From Pseudoalteromonas sp. MMG010 (GTDB lineage Bacteria > Pseudomonadota > Gammaproteobacteria > Enterobacterales > Alteromonadaceae), in NCBI RefSeq assembly GCF_018100905.1, contig NZ_JAGJEG010000016.1, positions 1 to 64,000 of the forward strand: a DNA stretch of 64,000 nucleotides. The letters are read 5' to 3'. Below the pieces are notes generated by a model. It was not told the DNA's origin. It made no database searches and saw only the letters and a list, made by a program, of their open reading frames with translations. This document shows, one piece after another, positions 49,259 to 58,608 of this stretch. Every line of letters starts with the position of its first letter. Within the stretch, counting starts at the first letter, position 1. A program made the position numbers and the translations under genes.

Positions 49259-49963
49259 ATGACTATACAAGTTCTATTAGTTGAAGATGATACGCTATTA
49301 GTTAAACGGATTTTGCATCACTTTGCTGATACCGATTTTGCAATTACTGTTGATCCCACAGGCGCACAAGCTCTCGATATAGTTCAACAAAGAGCGAAGC
49401 ATCATGACGCTATTTCTCTTGCTGTAATAGATATAGTGCTACCGGCATGTAATGGTTTACAACTAGCTAAAGAGCTGAATACACTTACTGAAATTGGTGT
49501 CATTGTATTATCTAGTCGAGATTCTCAAGCAGATCGTATTGCTGGCCTTGCCCAAGGCGCCGACGATTACATATGTAAACCGGTTGACTTACTTGAACTT
49601 GAACTGCGTATTCGAGCCCTCAGCAAGCGCCTAACTGTAAATACCCATAATGACGAAAGTGAAGAGTTTATTGAATACGCCGACTTTAAACTACATCCAG
49701 ATAATCGTGCATTAATCACTGCCAATGGAGCTGAATCGCGTTTAACTGAAGCCGAACATAAAGTGTTAATATGCTTAATCAGTAACGCAGGAAAGGCAAC
49801 TTCACGCGAAAAAATTTCTGAAGAAATAGGACAACCCGATTGGAGTCCGAATGATCGTACCGTCGATGTCTTAATTGGACGATTACGCAAAAAGCTTAAT
49901 GACGAAAAAGATCAAAAACGTATTGTTACCGTACGTGGTAAAGGCTACATGCTATCAATTTAA
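49259..49963 (+). CDS. OmpR-family response regulator, orphan
   Basis: The receiver domain (~1-120) has Asp58 in AVIDIVLP, acidic D10-D11 and K in YICKPVDLLELELRIRAL. The C-terminal winged helix (~130-234) has TEAEHKVLICLISNAGKATSREKISEEI and RTVDVLIGRLRKKLN, with VRGKGYML at the end. No histidine kinase gene is adjacent, so the partner is unknown. It is 5 bp from the convergent comM gene, with a 158-bp gap from the S9 peptidase. Confidence 0.88.
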   Translation: MTIQVLLVEDDTLLVKRILHHFADTDFAITVDPTGAQALDIVQQRAKHHDAISLAVIDIVLPACNGLQLAKELNTLTEIGVIVLSSRDSQADRIAGLAQGADDYICKPVDLLELELRIRALSKRLTVNTHNDESEEFIEYADFKLHPDNRALITANGAESRLTEAEHKVLICLISNAGKATSREKISEEIGQPDWSPNDRTVDVLIGRLRKKLNDEKDQKRIVTVRGKGYMLSI

Positions 49964-49968
49964 CTGCG

Positions 49969-51480
49969 CTAAGGCCGAGATAGCTGCGCCAATAAACGCT
50001 CAAATGCCCTATAGCTCAACGCTTCTTTTAATTCCTTTAAACTAATGTCAGGTTGTGCTTTTAAATCACTAATTGTACGAGCCACCTTAATTATCCGATG
50101 ATATGAACGAGGCGACAATGCAAGCTTTTCGCTAGCTTGTGCTAAAAACTGTAACTCTGCTGGCGCTAACACACAAAAACGCGACATCTCTTTATTATTT
50201 AAGCGCGCATTTACTTTACCCTGACGTTTTAGCTGTAGGTAATACGCGGCTTCAACACGTGTTCTTACTTCCTCACTTGACTCCTCTGGTAATGTACTTT
50301 GCAGTTGATTACTACTTAAACGTGGTAATTCAATTTGCAAATCAATGCGATCAATAAACGGCCCTGACACTTTAGATAAATAACGCATAACTTGCTCTGG
50401 TGTCGCTCGCCTATCGTTATGACATCCCGTAGGACTTGGGTTGAGTGCTGCAATTAATTGAAACTGTGCGGGAAACTCCATCTGCCTAGCAGCACGAGAA
50501 ATAGTCACAGTACCGGTTTCCATTGGCTCGCGTAATGAATCTAGCACCTTTCTTTCAAATTCAGGTAGTTCATCTAAAAAGAGTACTCCGTTATGCGCGA
50601 GTGATATTTCACCTGGCTTAGGATTAGAAGAGCCCCCCACCAACGCCACCGCTGAGCAAGTATGATGAGGATTACGAAATGGTCGTTGTCGCCAATTGGC
50701 CAAATCAATAGATTGTCCAATAATAGAGTACAGAGCCGCCGTTGATATTGCTTCGTCATCTGACATGGTGGGCATAATTGTCGCCATACGCTGAGCTAAC
50801 ATAGATTTCCCAGTGCCCGGCGGACCTAAAAAAAGTAGGTTATGGCCACCAGCAGCCGCTATTTCAAGCACTCTTTTAGCACCCGGCTGACCTTTTACAT
50901 CACTTAAATCTAAGGGGTTGTTAGCAACAAATGCTTGCTCTGGGTAGGTTATATTAAGTGGTAATGGTTGTTGATTGAGTAAGTCGCCCCACACTTGCTG
51001 GATAGAATGAACCGCTTTGCGCTGCACACCATTAACTAGGCTTGCAAGATTATCGTTAGTAAAAGGTAAAAAACAGCACCGACCTTGCTCTTTAGCAGCC
51101 AATACCGAAGGTAAAATAGCATTAACACCGCGTATTTCGCCATTAAGTGCTAACTCCCCGTAAAATTCATATTTATGAATATCACTACAGACCACTTGCC
51201 CTGATGCTACTAAAATCCCCACCGCAATGGCTAAATCAAAACGGCCGCCCTCTTTTGGCAAATCGGCAGGGGCTAAATTAACTGTAATACGTTGATCGGG
51301 GAAACCAAACTTGGAGTTTTCAAGGGCGCTACGCACCCTATCTTTCGCTTCTTTAACTGATGCTTCAGGTAAGCCAACAATATGAAACGCAGGAAGACCA
51401 TTGCCTAAATGCACCTCAACAATGACTTCAGGAGCTTGTATACCCACTTGCGCACGAGAATATATACGAGCTAACGACAT
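49969..51480 (-). CDS. comM: YifB/ComM family AAA+ Mg-chelatase-like protein
   Basis: ComM is a hexameric AAA+ helicase promoting branch migration during natural transformation. The 503 residues begin MSLARIYSRAQVGIQAP and carry an N-terminal ChlI domain (VHLGNGLPAFHIVGLPEASVKEAKDRVRSAL), Walker A GPPGTGKSMLA (~219-229), the FRNPHHTCSAVALVGG and SLAHNGVLFLDELPEF regions, and a C-terminal domain RSYHRIIKVARTISDL. The E. coli homologue (YifB) is of similar size. Functionality in transformation here is inferred from homology. Confidence 0.92.
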   Translation of the reverse strand: MSLARIYSRAQVGIQAPEVIVEVHLGNGLPAFHIVGLPEASVKEAKDRVRSALENSKFGFPDQRITVNLAPADLPKEGGRFDLAIAVGILVASGQVVCSDIHKYEFYGELALNGEIRGVNAILPSVLAAKEQGRCCFLPFTNDNLASLVNGVQRKAVHSIQQVWGDLLNQQPLPLNITYPEQAFVANNPLDLSDVKGQPGAKRVLEIAAAGGHNLLFLGPPGTGKSMLAQRMATIMPTMSDDEAISTAALYSIIGQSIDLANWRQRPFRNPHHTCSAVALVGGSSNPKPGEISLAHNGVLFLDELPEFERKVLDSLREPMETGTVTISRAARQMEFPAQFQLIAALNPSPTGCHNDRRATPEQVMRYLSKVSGPFIDRIDLQIELPRLSSNQLQSTLPEESSEEVRTRVEAAYYLQLKRQGKVNARLNNKEMSRFCVLAPAELQFLAQASEKLALSPRSYHRIIKVARTISDLKAQPDISLKELKEALSYRAFERLLAQLSRP

Positions 51481-51516
51481 ATGCCATCCTTGCTAATTAA
51501 TCCCTGTGTTTAAAGC

Positions 51517-52131
51517 TTAGTCATGATATTTAAAAAAGTGTAATGTGATTTTCCACTTAATAGATGCAAAACGAAGTAATAATGTTGTGAGCATTGCCAA
51601 TACCATTGCCAACTCGGTGATCACTAAGCAGTAAATACTAATGCTATAAACAATGCCGCCCGCAATACAGGTAATAGCGTATAACTCGCCTTTTAATAAC
51701 ATGGGAATTTCACGAGCAAGCACATCGCGGATCATGCCACCAAAGCAACCGGTGATCACCCCCATAATTATCGCTGTCATATCAGGCATTCCGGCTAAAA
51801 GCGCCTTTTGCGTTCCCATAACTGCAAAAAAAGCTAATCCAAATGCATCAGCCACTTGTAAAAAATAATGCGGGATTGATTTTTGCTTATTGATTAAAAT
51901 AGTCGTTAAAAAAACAGCAGCTAAAATAGCGTAGAAATAACTCACATCACGTAACCAAAATACCGGAACATCTAGAATTACATCTCGTACAGTCCCTCCA
52001 CCGATCGCGGTAACCGTTGCAAGAACCACGACCCCAAAACCGTCTAATTTCTTTTCGTGGGCAACTAAAGTGCCGGTGATCGCAAACACGGCTATTCCGA
52101 TTAAATCAAACCAATGATAGAGTTCTGTCAT
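51517..52131 (-). CDS. TRIC-like cation channel (YadS/UPF0126 family)
   Basis: The 204-residue integral membrane protein has about seven helices. Two repeats each have the signature GGGTVRDV (~44-51) and GGMIRDV (~131-137), as in the YadS/YicG family related to trimeric intracellular cation channels. The family is inferred to conduct potassium, but the bacterial physiological role is unclear. It is a single gene, 36 bp upstream of comM on the same strand. Confidence 0.88.
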   Translation of the reverse strand: MTELYHWFDLIGIAVFAITGTLVAHEKKLDGFGVVVLATVTAIGGGTVRDVILDVPVFWLRDVSYFYAILAAVFLTTILINKQKSIPHYFLQVADAFGLAFFAVMGTQKALLAGMPDMTAIIMGVITGCFGGMIRDVLAREIPMLLKGELYAITCIAGGIVYSISIYCLVITELAMVLAMLTTLLLRFASIKWKITLHFFKYHD

Positions 52132-52247
52132 GTTATCTCTTAGCTAAAAATATTTCTGCCGTTTTAACACAAATCAGCACTATTTATAAGTAATAACCAC
52201 TTTTAGCTTCTCGTTCTATTAAAGTTTAATACTCTGTTTTGGCATTT

Positions 52248-53804
52248 CTATAATTTTTCTAGATTATCTAAATAATAATGGGCTTGCTGTAATGTTTGTT
52301 CTCGCAGTGAAGAAGCTTGTTTATCCCAATTTTTATACACCATTCCAATTCGAGGGTTTTTCTCTAATAATGCCCTATTTTTATCCATAAAATTCCAATA
52401 CAAACTGTTATAAGGACATGCTTTATCGCCAACCTTTTTCTTCACGTTATAAAAGCAATTTTTACAGTAATCACTCATTTTATTAATATAATTACCGCTA
52501 GCAGCATAGGGTTTAGTGGCAATTATGGCATCATCGGCAAATTGGCTCATCCCCCGAGTATTAGGCATTTCTACCCACTCTATAGCATCAATATATACGC
52601 CTAAATACCACTGATCGACCTGCTTCGGATCAATACCTGTTAATAAACAAAAATTACCAATGATCATTAACCGCTGAATATGATGTGCATAAGCCGTCTC
52701 TAAACTTTGTGTTAGCGCATGACTCAAACATTGCATTTTTGTTCTGCCATGCCAAAAGTAGTTAGGCAATAAATTTATAGCATGCAAAGTGTTTTTACTG
52801 GCATATTGCGGCATATTGCACCAATAAACACCACGTACATACTCTCGCCACCCGAGTATTTGCCTAATAAAACCTTCTACTTGGGCTAATTCGATATCAC
52901 CTTTGCGCTGCTCATATTCTTGTAGCACCCGCTTAATAACATACAAAGGGTGAATAAGCTTACTGTTAAGCGCAAAAGATAAACGGCTATGGTACAAGCT
53001 GGTATTATGTTCGCTTTTATAGGTCATAGCATCTTGAAAGCGACCAAAATGCAGCAGTAAATGTTCACAAAAATAATCTAAACATTCTATCGCTTGTTTG
53101 CGTGTAACTGGCCACGGTAAGCTTTCATTTATATTACCAAAGTAACTAACTCTATGACGATTTAAGCGCTCTACCACCCCACTTATATCATTTTCAAATA
53201 GTTTTGGTTTCGGGATGTTGGCAATATCAACTTGCGTAAACTTATTACGGTTTTGTGCATCATAATTCCATTTACCGCCCAACGGCTTACCTTCTGCTTG
53301 CATTAAAATATCATACCGTTTACGCATAAAACGATAAAAGTGCTCCATTGTATGATGTTGGCCTTTTTTAAAACGATTACTTATCTGTGTAAAAGGCAAT
53401 ATGAAATGTTCGCTATCAACTCCTTTAACATTCAAATTGCTGTTTTTTTCAAACCGTTGCAATTCTAACTTGAGCCTGTATTCATCGGGGTATTGATACT
53501 GAATAAACTCACATTTAAATTCTGCAGCTACGCGTGTAATAACATCACTGAGGGTTTTATCGTGCTGAGTATCATCGAGAGTTAAATGTAATACATTAAA
53601 ATTAGCTACTTGTAATGCGGATGCAAAGTTATGCATAGCACAAAAAAAAGCACATAGCTTTTGAATATGATGCTTCACATAAGCCGTTTCTTGGTGCAAT
53701 TCTGCAATTAAATAAAGCGTATTAGAGTCTTTATTTTTAAACCAAGAATGAGAAGGGTTTAGTTGATCGCCCAATATAAGCCGAAGTGTTTTATAGGTTG
53801 CCAT
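52248..53804 (-). CDS. FeS-cluster photolyase/cryptochrome (PhrB-like)
   Basis: The product has 518 residues with an N-terminal alpha/beta antenna domain and a C-terminal FAD domain. Four cysteines that would bind a [4Fe-4S] cluster are Cys359, Cys447, Cys450 and Cys463. The spacings (88, 3, 13) equal those of Agrobacterium PhrB (350, 438, 441, 454). ILGWREYVRGVYWC, AYAHHIQRLMIIGNFCLLTG and WVEMPNTRGMSQFADD are typical. This family includes prokaryotic (6-4) photolyases, so a repair role is likely. It is divergent from a chemoreceptor. Confidence 0.9.
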   Translation of the reverse strand: MATYKTLRLILGDQLNPSHSWFKNKDSNTLYLIAELHQETAYVKHHIQKLCAFFCAMHNFASALQVANFNVLHLTLDDTQHDKTLSDVITRVAAEFKCEFIQYQYPDEYRLKLELQRFEKNSNLNVKGVDSEHFILPFTQISNRFKKGQHHTMEHFYRFMRKRYDILMQAEGKPLGGKWNYDAQNRNKFTQVDIANIPKPKLFENDISGVVERLNRHRVSYFGNINESLPWPVTRKQAIECLDYFCEHLLLHFGRFQDAMTYKSEHNTSLYHSRLSFALNSKLIHPLYVIKRVLQEYEQRKGDIELAQVEGFIRQILGWREYVRGVYWCNMPQYASKNTLHAINLLPNYFWHGRTKMQCLSHALTQSLETAYAHHIQRLMIIGNFCLLTGIDPKQVDQWYLGVYIDAIEWVEMPNTRGMSQFADDAIIATKPYAASGNYINKMSDYCKNCFYNVKKKVGDKACPYNSLYWNFMDKNRALLEKNPRIGMVYKNWDKQASSLREQTLQQAHYYLDNLEKL

Positions 53805-53999
53805 TACACTCTATTTAAAATGCCATATAAACATGGTAATACGTTAACAAACTCTTTTACGATCCTCTCTAATATCAAACACTACAAATAGCTTAGGTAG
53901 ATGAGAAAAAATCAATACCTTTGAGTTAAATATGGACACTTACATCTGTAAAAATATGCTAAAGTCAAAACATAATGTGATAAAACTCAAGGATAAGTA

Positions 54000-55883
54000 A
54001 TGGCTATTTCTATCGGATTTAAGCAACGAATAATGCTGGCATCTACACTACTTGTAGCAAGTGCTTTATTAATTTCTAACTGGGTATCTTATAACCAGAC
54101 TCGTACAGGTAGCCGTTCAGAAATAGAAGGACAAGCAGTTTCTACTATTAATGTTGTTAAAAACGACATTAACTCCTGGCTTAGCGCCAATAGTAATGTC
54201 GTTGAAAAAGCCAAAGTATTATTACGCAGTAACAACGCAGATAAAAAAATAGAAATAGCGAAAATGCTAGTTGCTACTACCCCATTAGATGCTATTAATT
54301 TTGCAGATGAAAAGGGCCTCACTATCGGTAATGCCGGTATAATTGAGGGCTATAACGCCACAGAGGAAACTTGGTACCAAGATGCTCAGGCTGCAAGTCA
54401 ATTAATCATGACTGATATTTATTTTGATGAGGGAATTTCAGATAAATACATGTTTAGCTTTTTAGATGTTGAAAATGGCGGAGTCATTGGAGGAGATATT
54501 TTCCTTGATGCTGTCGACGAGTTTATTAATAGCATTAACTTTAGAGGCGCTACAATTAGCTTATATGATGCAAACGCAACACTTATTAGTACCTCAGGCA
54601 CACAAAAGTTTGGCGCTAGTTTGTCTCAAGATAAAGCATTAGCTAGCTTTGAAAAGGAGTTATTGCACTCAAGGCAAGGTGAGTACAGATACACACTAGA
54701 TGGCGATGCACACTATATACAATATAGCGATATTGTATTACTTGGTGGGAAAAAATGGCACTTAGTTATCGATATAAACGAAAGTATTGCTTACGATTTT
54801 TTAGCTGAACAATTAATGTTTTCAATGATTACAGCTGTCGTATTAATTATTCTTACTATTGTTTTATTAGTCTATACATTAGCAAAAGTTTATAGTCCGA
54901 TTATTTCACTAAAAAAACGAGTAGAGGATTTAGCGCAAGGTAATGGAGATCTAACACAACGCCTTGATGTTGAGGGGGATGACGATTTAGCGCAAATCGC
55001 CACAGCAGTAAATTCCTTTATTGACCAGCTTCAACAAATTATGAAAGAAATTCTATTATCATCTAGTAAAGTTTCAAATGAAATAGAGCACTTAAAAGAG
55101 ATTTCCCGTTCGAGCACCCAAGCACTAGATTGCCATGCAAGTGAGACAGATCAAGCCGTTACAGCAATTACACAAATGAGTGCATCTGCCAATAGTGTGG
55201 CAGAAAATGCGAAGAAAACAGCTGAGAATACGCAGCAGGCCAGTAACGAAGCTATTTTGTCTAAACAACTTATACAAACCTCTACACAAGGCGTAGAGGT
55301 GTTAGTAAGCGAAGTAGACGCTGCATCACAATGCATCAGTACCATGAATGAAAATACACAAGAAATTGTGTCAGTGTTGAGTATTATTGGTGCTATTGCC
55401 GATCAAACAAACTTACTCGCATTAAATGCAGCTATTGAAGCTGCCAGAGCGGGTGAGCAAGGCCGTGGTTTTGCGGTAGTAGCCGATGAAGTTCGCTCTT
55501 TGGCTGCACGAACTCAAGAAAGCACAGCAGAAATCAATGATTTATTAGCTAAGCTAACCAGTGACTCAACTCTTGCTGTCGACGCTATTGACTCGACTAA
55601 AAACAGCTGTAAAGACACAACTAATTCAACCATTCAAGTTAATACTAGCTTAGATACAATGACTAACTCTATTATTGAAATCAATGAATTAAGTTCTCAT
55701 ATTGCAACCGCTTCATTTGAACAAAGTGATGTAGCCGAAGAAATTAGTCGCAACATGAACTCAATACAAAGCATGGTAACAAACCTAACTGAAAATGGAG
55801 CTTTAACACAAGCTAGCACTGAGACATTATTACGTGAAAATGCTCAAATGGCAGCCCTAGTCAGTCGCTTTAAATTACAGTAA
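54000..55883 (+). CDS. Cache-type methyl-accepting chemotaxis protein
   Basis: The product is a 627-residue receptor. TM1 is at ~10-29, a periplasmic dCache-like sensor at ~33-270 ([50 protein letters not shown]), TM2 at ~274-297, HAMP at ~297-350 ([24 protein letters not shown]) and the signalling domain with [19 protein letters not shown]. No CheR-binding tail is seen. The dCache suggests binding of amino acids or other small ligands, but this cannot be told here. AAGGATAAG precedes the ATG. It is divergent from the photolyase gene. Confidence 0.9.
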   Translation: MAISIGFKQRIMLASTLLVASALLISNWVSYNQTRTGSRSEIEGQAVSTINVVKNDINSWLSANSNVVEKAKVLLRSNNADKKIEIAKMLVATTPLDAINFADEKGLTIGNAGIIEGYNATEETWYQDAQAASQLIMTDIYFDEGISDKYMFSFLDVENGGVIGGDIFLDAVDEFINSINFRGATISLYDANATLISTSGTQKFGASLSQDKALASFEKELLHSRQGEYRYTLDGDAHYIQYSDIVLLGGKKWHLVIDINESIAYDFLAEQLMFSMITAVVLIILTIVLLVYTLAKVYSPIISLKKRVEDLAQGNGDLTQRLDVEGDDDLAQIATAVNSFIDQLQQIMKEILLSSSKVSNEIEHLKEISRSSTQALDCHASETDQAVTAITQMSASANSVAENAKKTAENTQQASNEAILSKQLIQTSTQGVEVLVSEVDAASQCISTMNENTQEIVSVLSIIGAIADQTNLLALNAAIEAARAGEQGRGFAVVADEVRSLAARTQESTAEINDLLAKLTSDSTLAVDAIDSTKNSCKDTTNSTIQVNTSLDTMTNSIIEINELSSHIATASFEQSDVAEEISRNMNSIQSMVTNLTENGALTQASTETLLRENAQMAALVSRFKLQ

Positions 55884-55891
55884 CACGAATA

Positions 55892-55925
55892 ATATCTAAC
55901 AGTTAGTTAGCTAACTGTTAGATAT
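55892..55925 (+). terminator. Perfect hairpin after the Cache chemoreceptor
   Basis: A perfect 15-bp stem with a TTAG loop (ATATCTAACAGTTAG and its complement) starts 9 bp past the stop. No T run follows directly, though a TTTTT lies 16 bp further on, so the terminator call is moderate. Confidence 0.5.
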
Positions 55926-55999
55926 AGCCACATCATGACTTTTTAAGCTTTAATTTCACTGCCAATTTTGAGGAAAAACTGATTGCGGGAGCTGTGAAT

Positions 56000-56080
56000 A
56001 TGAAAAGCGAACCGACGATGCGAATTACAAACACAGAAAATCACTCAATTAAGAGTGTTGTTTTATTTAAACAAAGATAA
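56000..56080 (+). CDS. Possible 26-codon peptide in repeat unit 1
   Basis: ATG at 56000, with GGGAG eight bases ahead, opens a frame starting MKSEPTMRITN and ending VLFKQR. Compared with the other units a one-base insertion (AAACAAAG for AAAAAAG) shifts the C-terminus. Coding is uncertain. The frame is antisense to the tRNA transcript. Confidence 0.25.
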   Translation: MKSEPTMRITNTENHSIKSVVLFKQR

Positions 56081-56143
56081 ATATTTTTAAAATCCATTTT
56101 CAGCACCAATTTTGAGGAAAAATTGGTTGCGGGAGCTGTGAAT

Positions 56144-56233
56144 ATGAAAAGCGAACCGAAGATGCGAATTACAAACACAGAAAATCACTCAATTAAGAGT
56201 GTTGTTTTATTTAAAAAAGATAAATATTTTTGA
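56144..56233 (+). CDS. Possible 29-codon peptide in repeat unit 2
   Basis: ATG at 56144 with GGGAG upstream encodes MKSEPKMRITN..., ending KKDKYF. Compared with units 3 and 4 there are two residue differences (T6K and K13E, the latter Glu also being in unit 1). Confidence 0.25.
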   Translation: MKSEPKMRITNTENHSIKSVVLFKKDKYF

Positions 56234-56286
56234 AATCCATTTTCACTGCCAATTTTGAGGAAAACTTGGTTGCGGGAGCTGTGAAT

Positions 56287-56376
56287 ATGAAAAGCGAACC
56301 GACGATGCGAATTACAAACACAAAAAATCACTCAATTAAGAGTGTTGTTTTATTTAAAAAAGATAAATATGTTTGA
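56287..56376 (+). CDS. Possible 29-codon peptide in repeat unit 3
   Basis: ATG at 56287 with GGGAG upstream gives a basic 29-residue peptide starting MKSEPTMRITN and ending KKDKYV. It differs from unit 4 only at the last residue. Confidence 0.25.
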   Translation: MKSEPTMRITNTKNHSIKSVVLFKKDKYV

Positions 56377-56430
56377 AATCCATTTTCAGTACCAATTTTG
56401 AGGAAAAATTAGCTGCGGGGAGCTGTGAAT

Positions 56431-56520
56431 ATGAAAAGCGAACCGACGATGCGAATTACAAACACAAAAAATCACTCAATTAAGAGTGTTGTTTTATTTA
56501 AAAAAGATAAATATTTTTGA
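56431..56520 (+). CDS. Possible 29-codon peptide in repeat unit 4
   Basis: ATG at 56431 with GGGGAG upstream gives the 29-residue frame starting MKSEPTMRITN and ending KKDKYF. The estimated net charge is about +5, with no Cys and no signal peptide. Confidence 0.25.
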   Translation: MKSEPTMRITNTKNHSIKSVVLFKKDKYF

Positions 56521-56553
56521 AATCCATTTTCAGTACCAATTTTGAGGAAAAAT

Positions 56554-56630
<77 letters not shown>

Positions 56631-56647
56631 CCTGTATGTAGAGTCTA

Positions 56648-56728
56648 AGAGCCAGATTTTAACCGACGACCTTCGACTTCAGGTTTTAGCAGTCCGGCGA
56701 ATGATTTATCATTCTGCTCCATCCCGCG
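56648..56728 (-). pseudogene. Remodelled initiator-tRNA remnant
   Basis: On the minus strand the first 15 nt match tRNA-fMet (CGCGGGATGGAGCAG), and the 3' part matches GAAGGTCGTCGGTT-AAATC-GGCTC with point changes. Between them the D and anticodon arms are replaced: a perfect GAATGA-TAAA-TCATTC hairpin stands in the D-arm place, followed by ACTGCTAAAACC. The acceptor 3' strand does not pair and CCA is absent, so it cannot be a normal tRNA. Confidence 0.8.
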
Positions 56729-57043
<315 letters not shown>

Positions 57044-57102
57044 CCTGTAATTTCTTTTCAACAGTTTCGTATTACTTTCGAGCCTGTTTCGAAGAGAGCG
57101 CT

Positions 57103-57130
57103 ATAATATAGTAATAAAACTATTTTGCAA
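57103..57130 (-). promoter_or_regulatory. Promoter of the initiator tRNA cluster
   Basis: On the minus strand TTGCAA (-35, 57125-57130) and TATTAT (-10, 57103-57108) are 16 bp apart and followed by a GC-rich discriminator (AGCGCTC). Such discriminators mark stringently controlled stable-RNA promoters. Confidence 0.65.
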
Positions 57131-57184
57131 GCATTAAACTAACTAAAACGCTATAACTGCACAAAAAGAATACAACACCTTGAA

Positions 57185-57982
57185 TTAAATAGTTCTTTGG
57201 TGCGGCGTTATCATTTTTTTGAACTCCCAATCGGGATGACCCATAACAATAAAGTCTGGATTTTCTGTGCTTTCGCGTTGATTATAAGTTAAAGGGTTAA
57301 ACTCAGCATCAGTAATACACCCGCCGGCTTCTTCAATAATAATTTGCGAAGCACCCGTATCCCACTCTCCCGTAGGGCCTATACGCAAAAAGCAATCAGC
57401 TTTACCCTCGGCAACAATACAAGCTTTAAGTGAGCACGAGCCAACGGCTATGGTAGAAAACTCAGTATTTAAATACTGACTCACCGATTCAATTTTTTGT
57501 CGACGACTCACTGCTAATGTCAAACTATCAGGGACCGCCACATTCATTTTTACATCTTCGCCATTGGCGCGTTTATACGCACCATTTTGATAGCTCGCAA
57601 AATAAGTTATTCCTTTAGCAGGCCAGTGAATAATCCCAAGTACTGGATGATTATTTTCAACAAGCGCTATATTTACCGCAAAGTCACCGCTTTCTAAAAT
57701 AAACTCACCGGTACCATCCATGGGATCTAACAACCAGTAACGTTGCCAATCTTCGCGCTCTGAAAGCGCAGGTATAGGCGTTTCTTCAGACATAATAGGA
57801 ATATCTGGAGCCAATATCTTTAAGCCTGCTACTAATACATCATTAGCTGCTAAATCCGCTTTAGTCACTGGCGTGTTATCAGATTTTTCTTGTTGGCCAA
57901 TATCTCCTTGTTTATAAATTGCCATTATGGCGTCGCCTGCACTTTGTGCAAGTTCAATACAAGGTTCGAGTAATCTATTCAT
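57185..57982 (-). CDS. cysQ: 3'(2'),5'-bisphosphate nucleotidase
   Basis: CysQ hydrolyses PAP (adenosine 3',5'-bisphosphate) to AMP, relieving inhibition during sulfate assimilation. The 265 residues belong to the inositol-monophosphatase fold: VTKADLAANDVLVAGL, MSEETP, the metal motif LDPMDGTGEF (DPxDGT, ~85-94) and EWDTGASQIIIEEAGG. It complements the cysJIH genes elsewhere in this window. Its start overlaps the nudE stop by 8 bp, so the pair is likely translationally coupled. Confidence 0.95.
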   Translation of the reverse strand: MNRLLEPCIELAQSAGDAIMAIYKQGDIGQQEKSDNTPVTKADLAANDVLVAGLKILAPDIPIMSEETPIPALSEREDWQRYWLLDPMDGTGEFILESGDFAVNIALVENNHPVLGIIHWPAKGITYFASYQNGAYKRANGEDVKMNVAVPDSLTLAVSRRQKIESVSQYLNTEFSTIAVGSCSLKACIVAEGKADCFLRIGPTGEWDTGASQIIIEEAGGCITDAEFNPLTYNQRESTENPDFIVMGHPDWEFKKMITPHQRTI

Positions 57983-58553
57983 CGCTAGCTCCTAACTGCA
58001 AATACTTATCTAATAATAGCAAAGCTGCGACACTTCGTGCTTCGGTAAAATCATCTTGTGATAATAATGACTGCCAATCAGTTAATGGCCACTTAACAAC
58101 CACTAAAGGCTCTGGTTCGTCTCCCACTAATGTTTGTGGGTATAATTGCTTAGCAAATAAAATATGCATGGTGGCATTAAAATAACTAGGCGCCATAGAG
58201 ACTGTTTTTAATGGCTTAAAATATTCAGCACCAAAACCAACCTCTTCTTTAAGCTCTCTATTTGCGGCTTGCTCTGGCGTTTCGCCTGGGTCAATTAACC
58301 CTTTTGGAAAACCAAGTTGATAGTCGTTTGTACCAGCACAATATTCCCTGACTAATAGCAACTCATTCTCTGGTGTAATCGGGACTATCATTACAGCCCC
58401 TCGACCACCTCCACGAATACGTTCATATTCGCGTTCTTCGTTATTAGAAAATTTAAGCGCTAACGCTTCTACAGTAAATAGTCGGCTTTTAGCAACCACA
58501 GTATTACTGATTATTTGTGGTGGAGTTGGGTGCTTTTTCTGTGTCATTGGCAT
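57975..58553 (-). CDS. nudE: ADP compounds hydrolase NudE
   Basis: NudE hydrolyses ADP-ribose, NADH and related ADP-sugar compounds. The 192 residues contain the Nudix box GLIDPGETPEQAANRELKEEVGFG (GX5EX7REUXEEXGU, ~88-110), preceded by REYCAGTNDYQLGFPKG and followed by SMAPSYFNATM. It is of similar length to E. coli NudE (186). It is upstream of cysQ and divergent from yrfG. In E. coli nudE and yrfG are also neighbours. Confidence 0.95.
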   Translation of the reverse strand: MPMTQKKHPTPPQIISNTVVAKSRLFTVEALALKFSNNEEREYERIRGGGRGAVMIVPITPENELLLVREYCAGTNDYQLGFPKGLIDPGETPEQAANRELKEEVGFGAEYFKPLKTVSMAPSYFNATMHILFAKQLYPQTLVGDEPEPLVVVKWPLTDWQSLLSQDDFTEARSVAALLLLDKYLQLGASDE

Positions 58554-58608
58554 TAATTTGCTATCATGGCAGTTAATTTAATAATAAATCTTTTATAGAG
58601 AAAAGCCC

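Larger units (their letters stand above)
55962..56535 (-). repeat. Four tandem 143-144-bp units derived from the 3' end of initiator tRNA
   Basis: Units start at 55962, 56106, 56249 and 56392 (by the plus-strand CCAATTTT). Read on the minus strand, in the direction of the tRNA transcript, each has a terminator-like hairpin (CACTC-TTAATT-GAGTG then ATTTTTTG or ATTTTCTG), a T-arm-like TCGTCGGTTC, a tRNA 3' end GCTCCCGCAACCA (intact in units 2 and 3; altered in 1 and 4), and a hairpin overlapping that CCA. tRNA1 (56554) continues the same 144-bp phase. The anticodon and D arms are missing. The layout resembles the tyrT-distal rtT repeats of E. coli. It is not a CRISPR array: there are no unique spacers. 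Confidence 0.9.

Noticed and set aside
53950..53985. FliA (sigma-28) promoter ahead of the Cache chemoreceptor
   Set aside because: A TAAAGTCA and a GTGATAAA-like box are visible, but the gap is about three bases too short for the sigma-28 consensus.
55962..56535. CRISPR array
   Set aside because: The units are 143-144 bp of nearly continuous repeat without unique spacers, and no cas genes are nearby.
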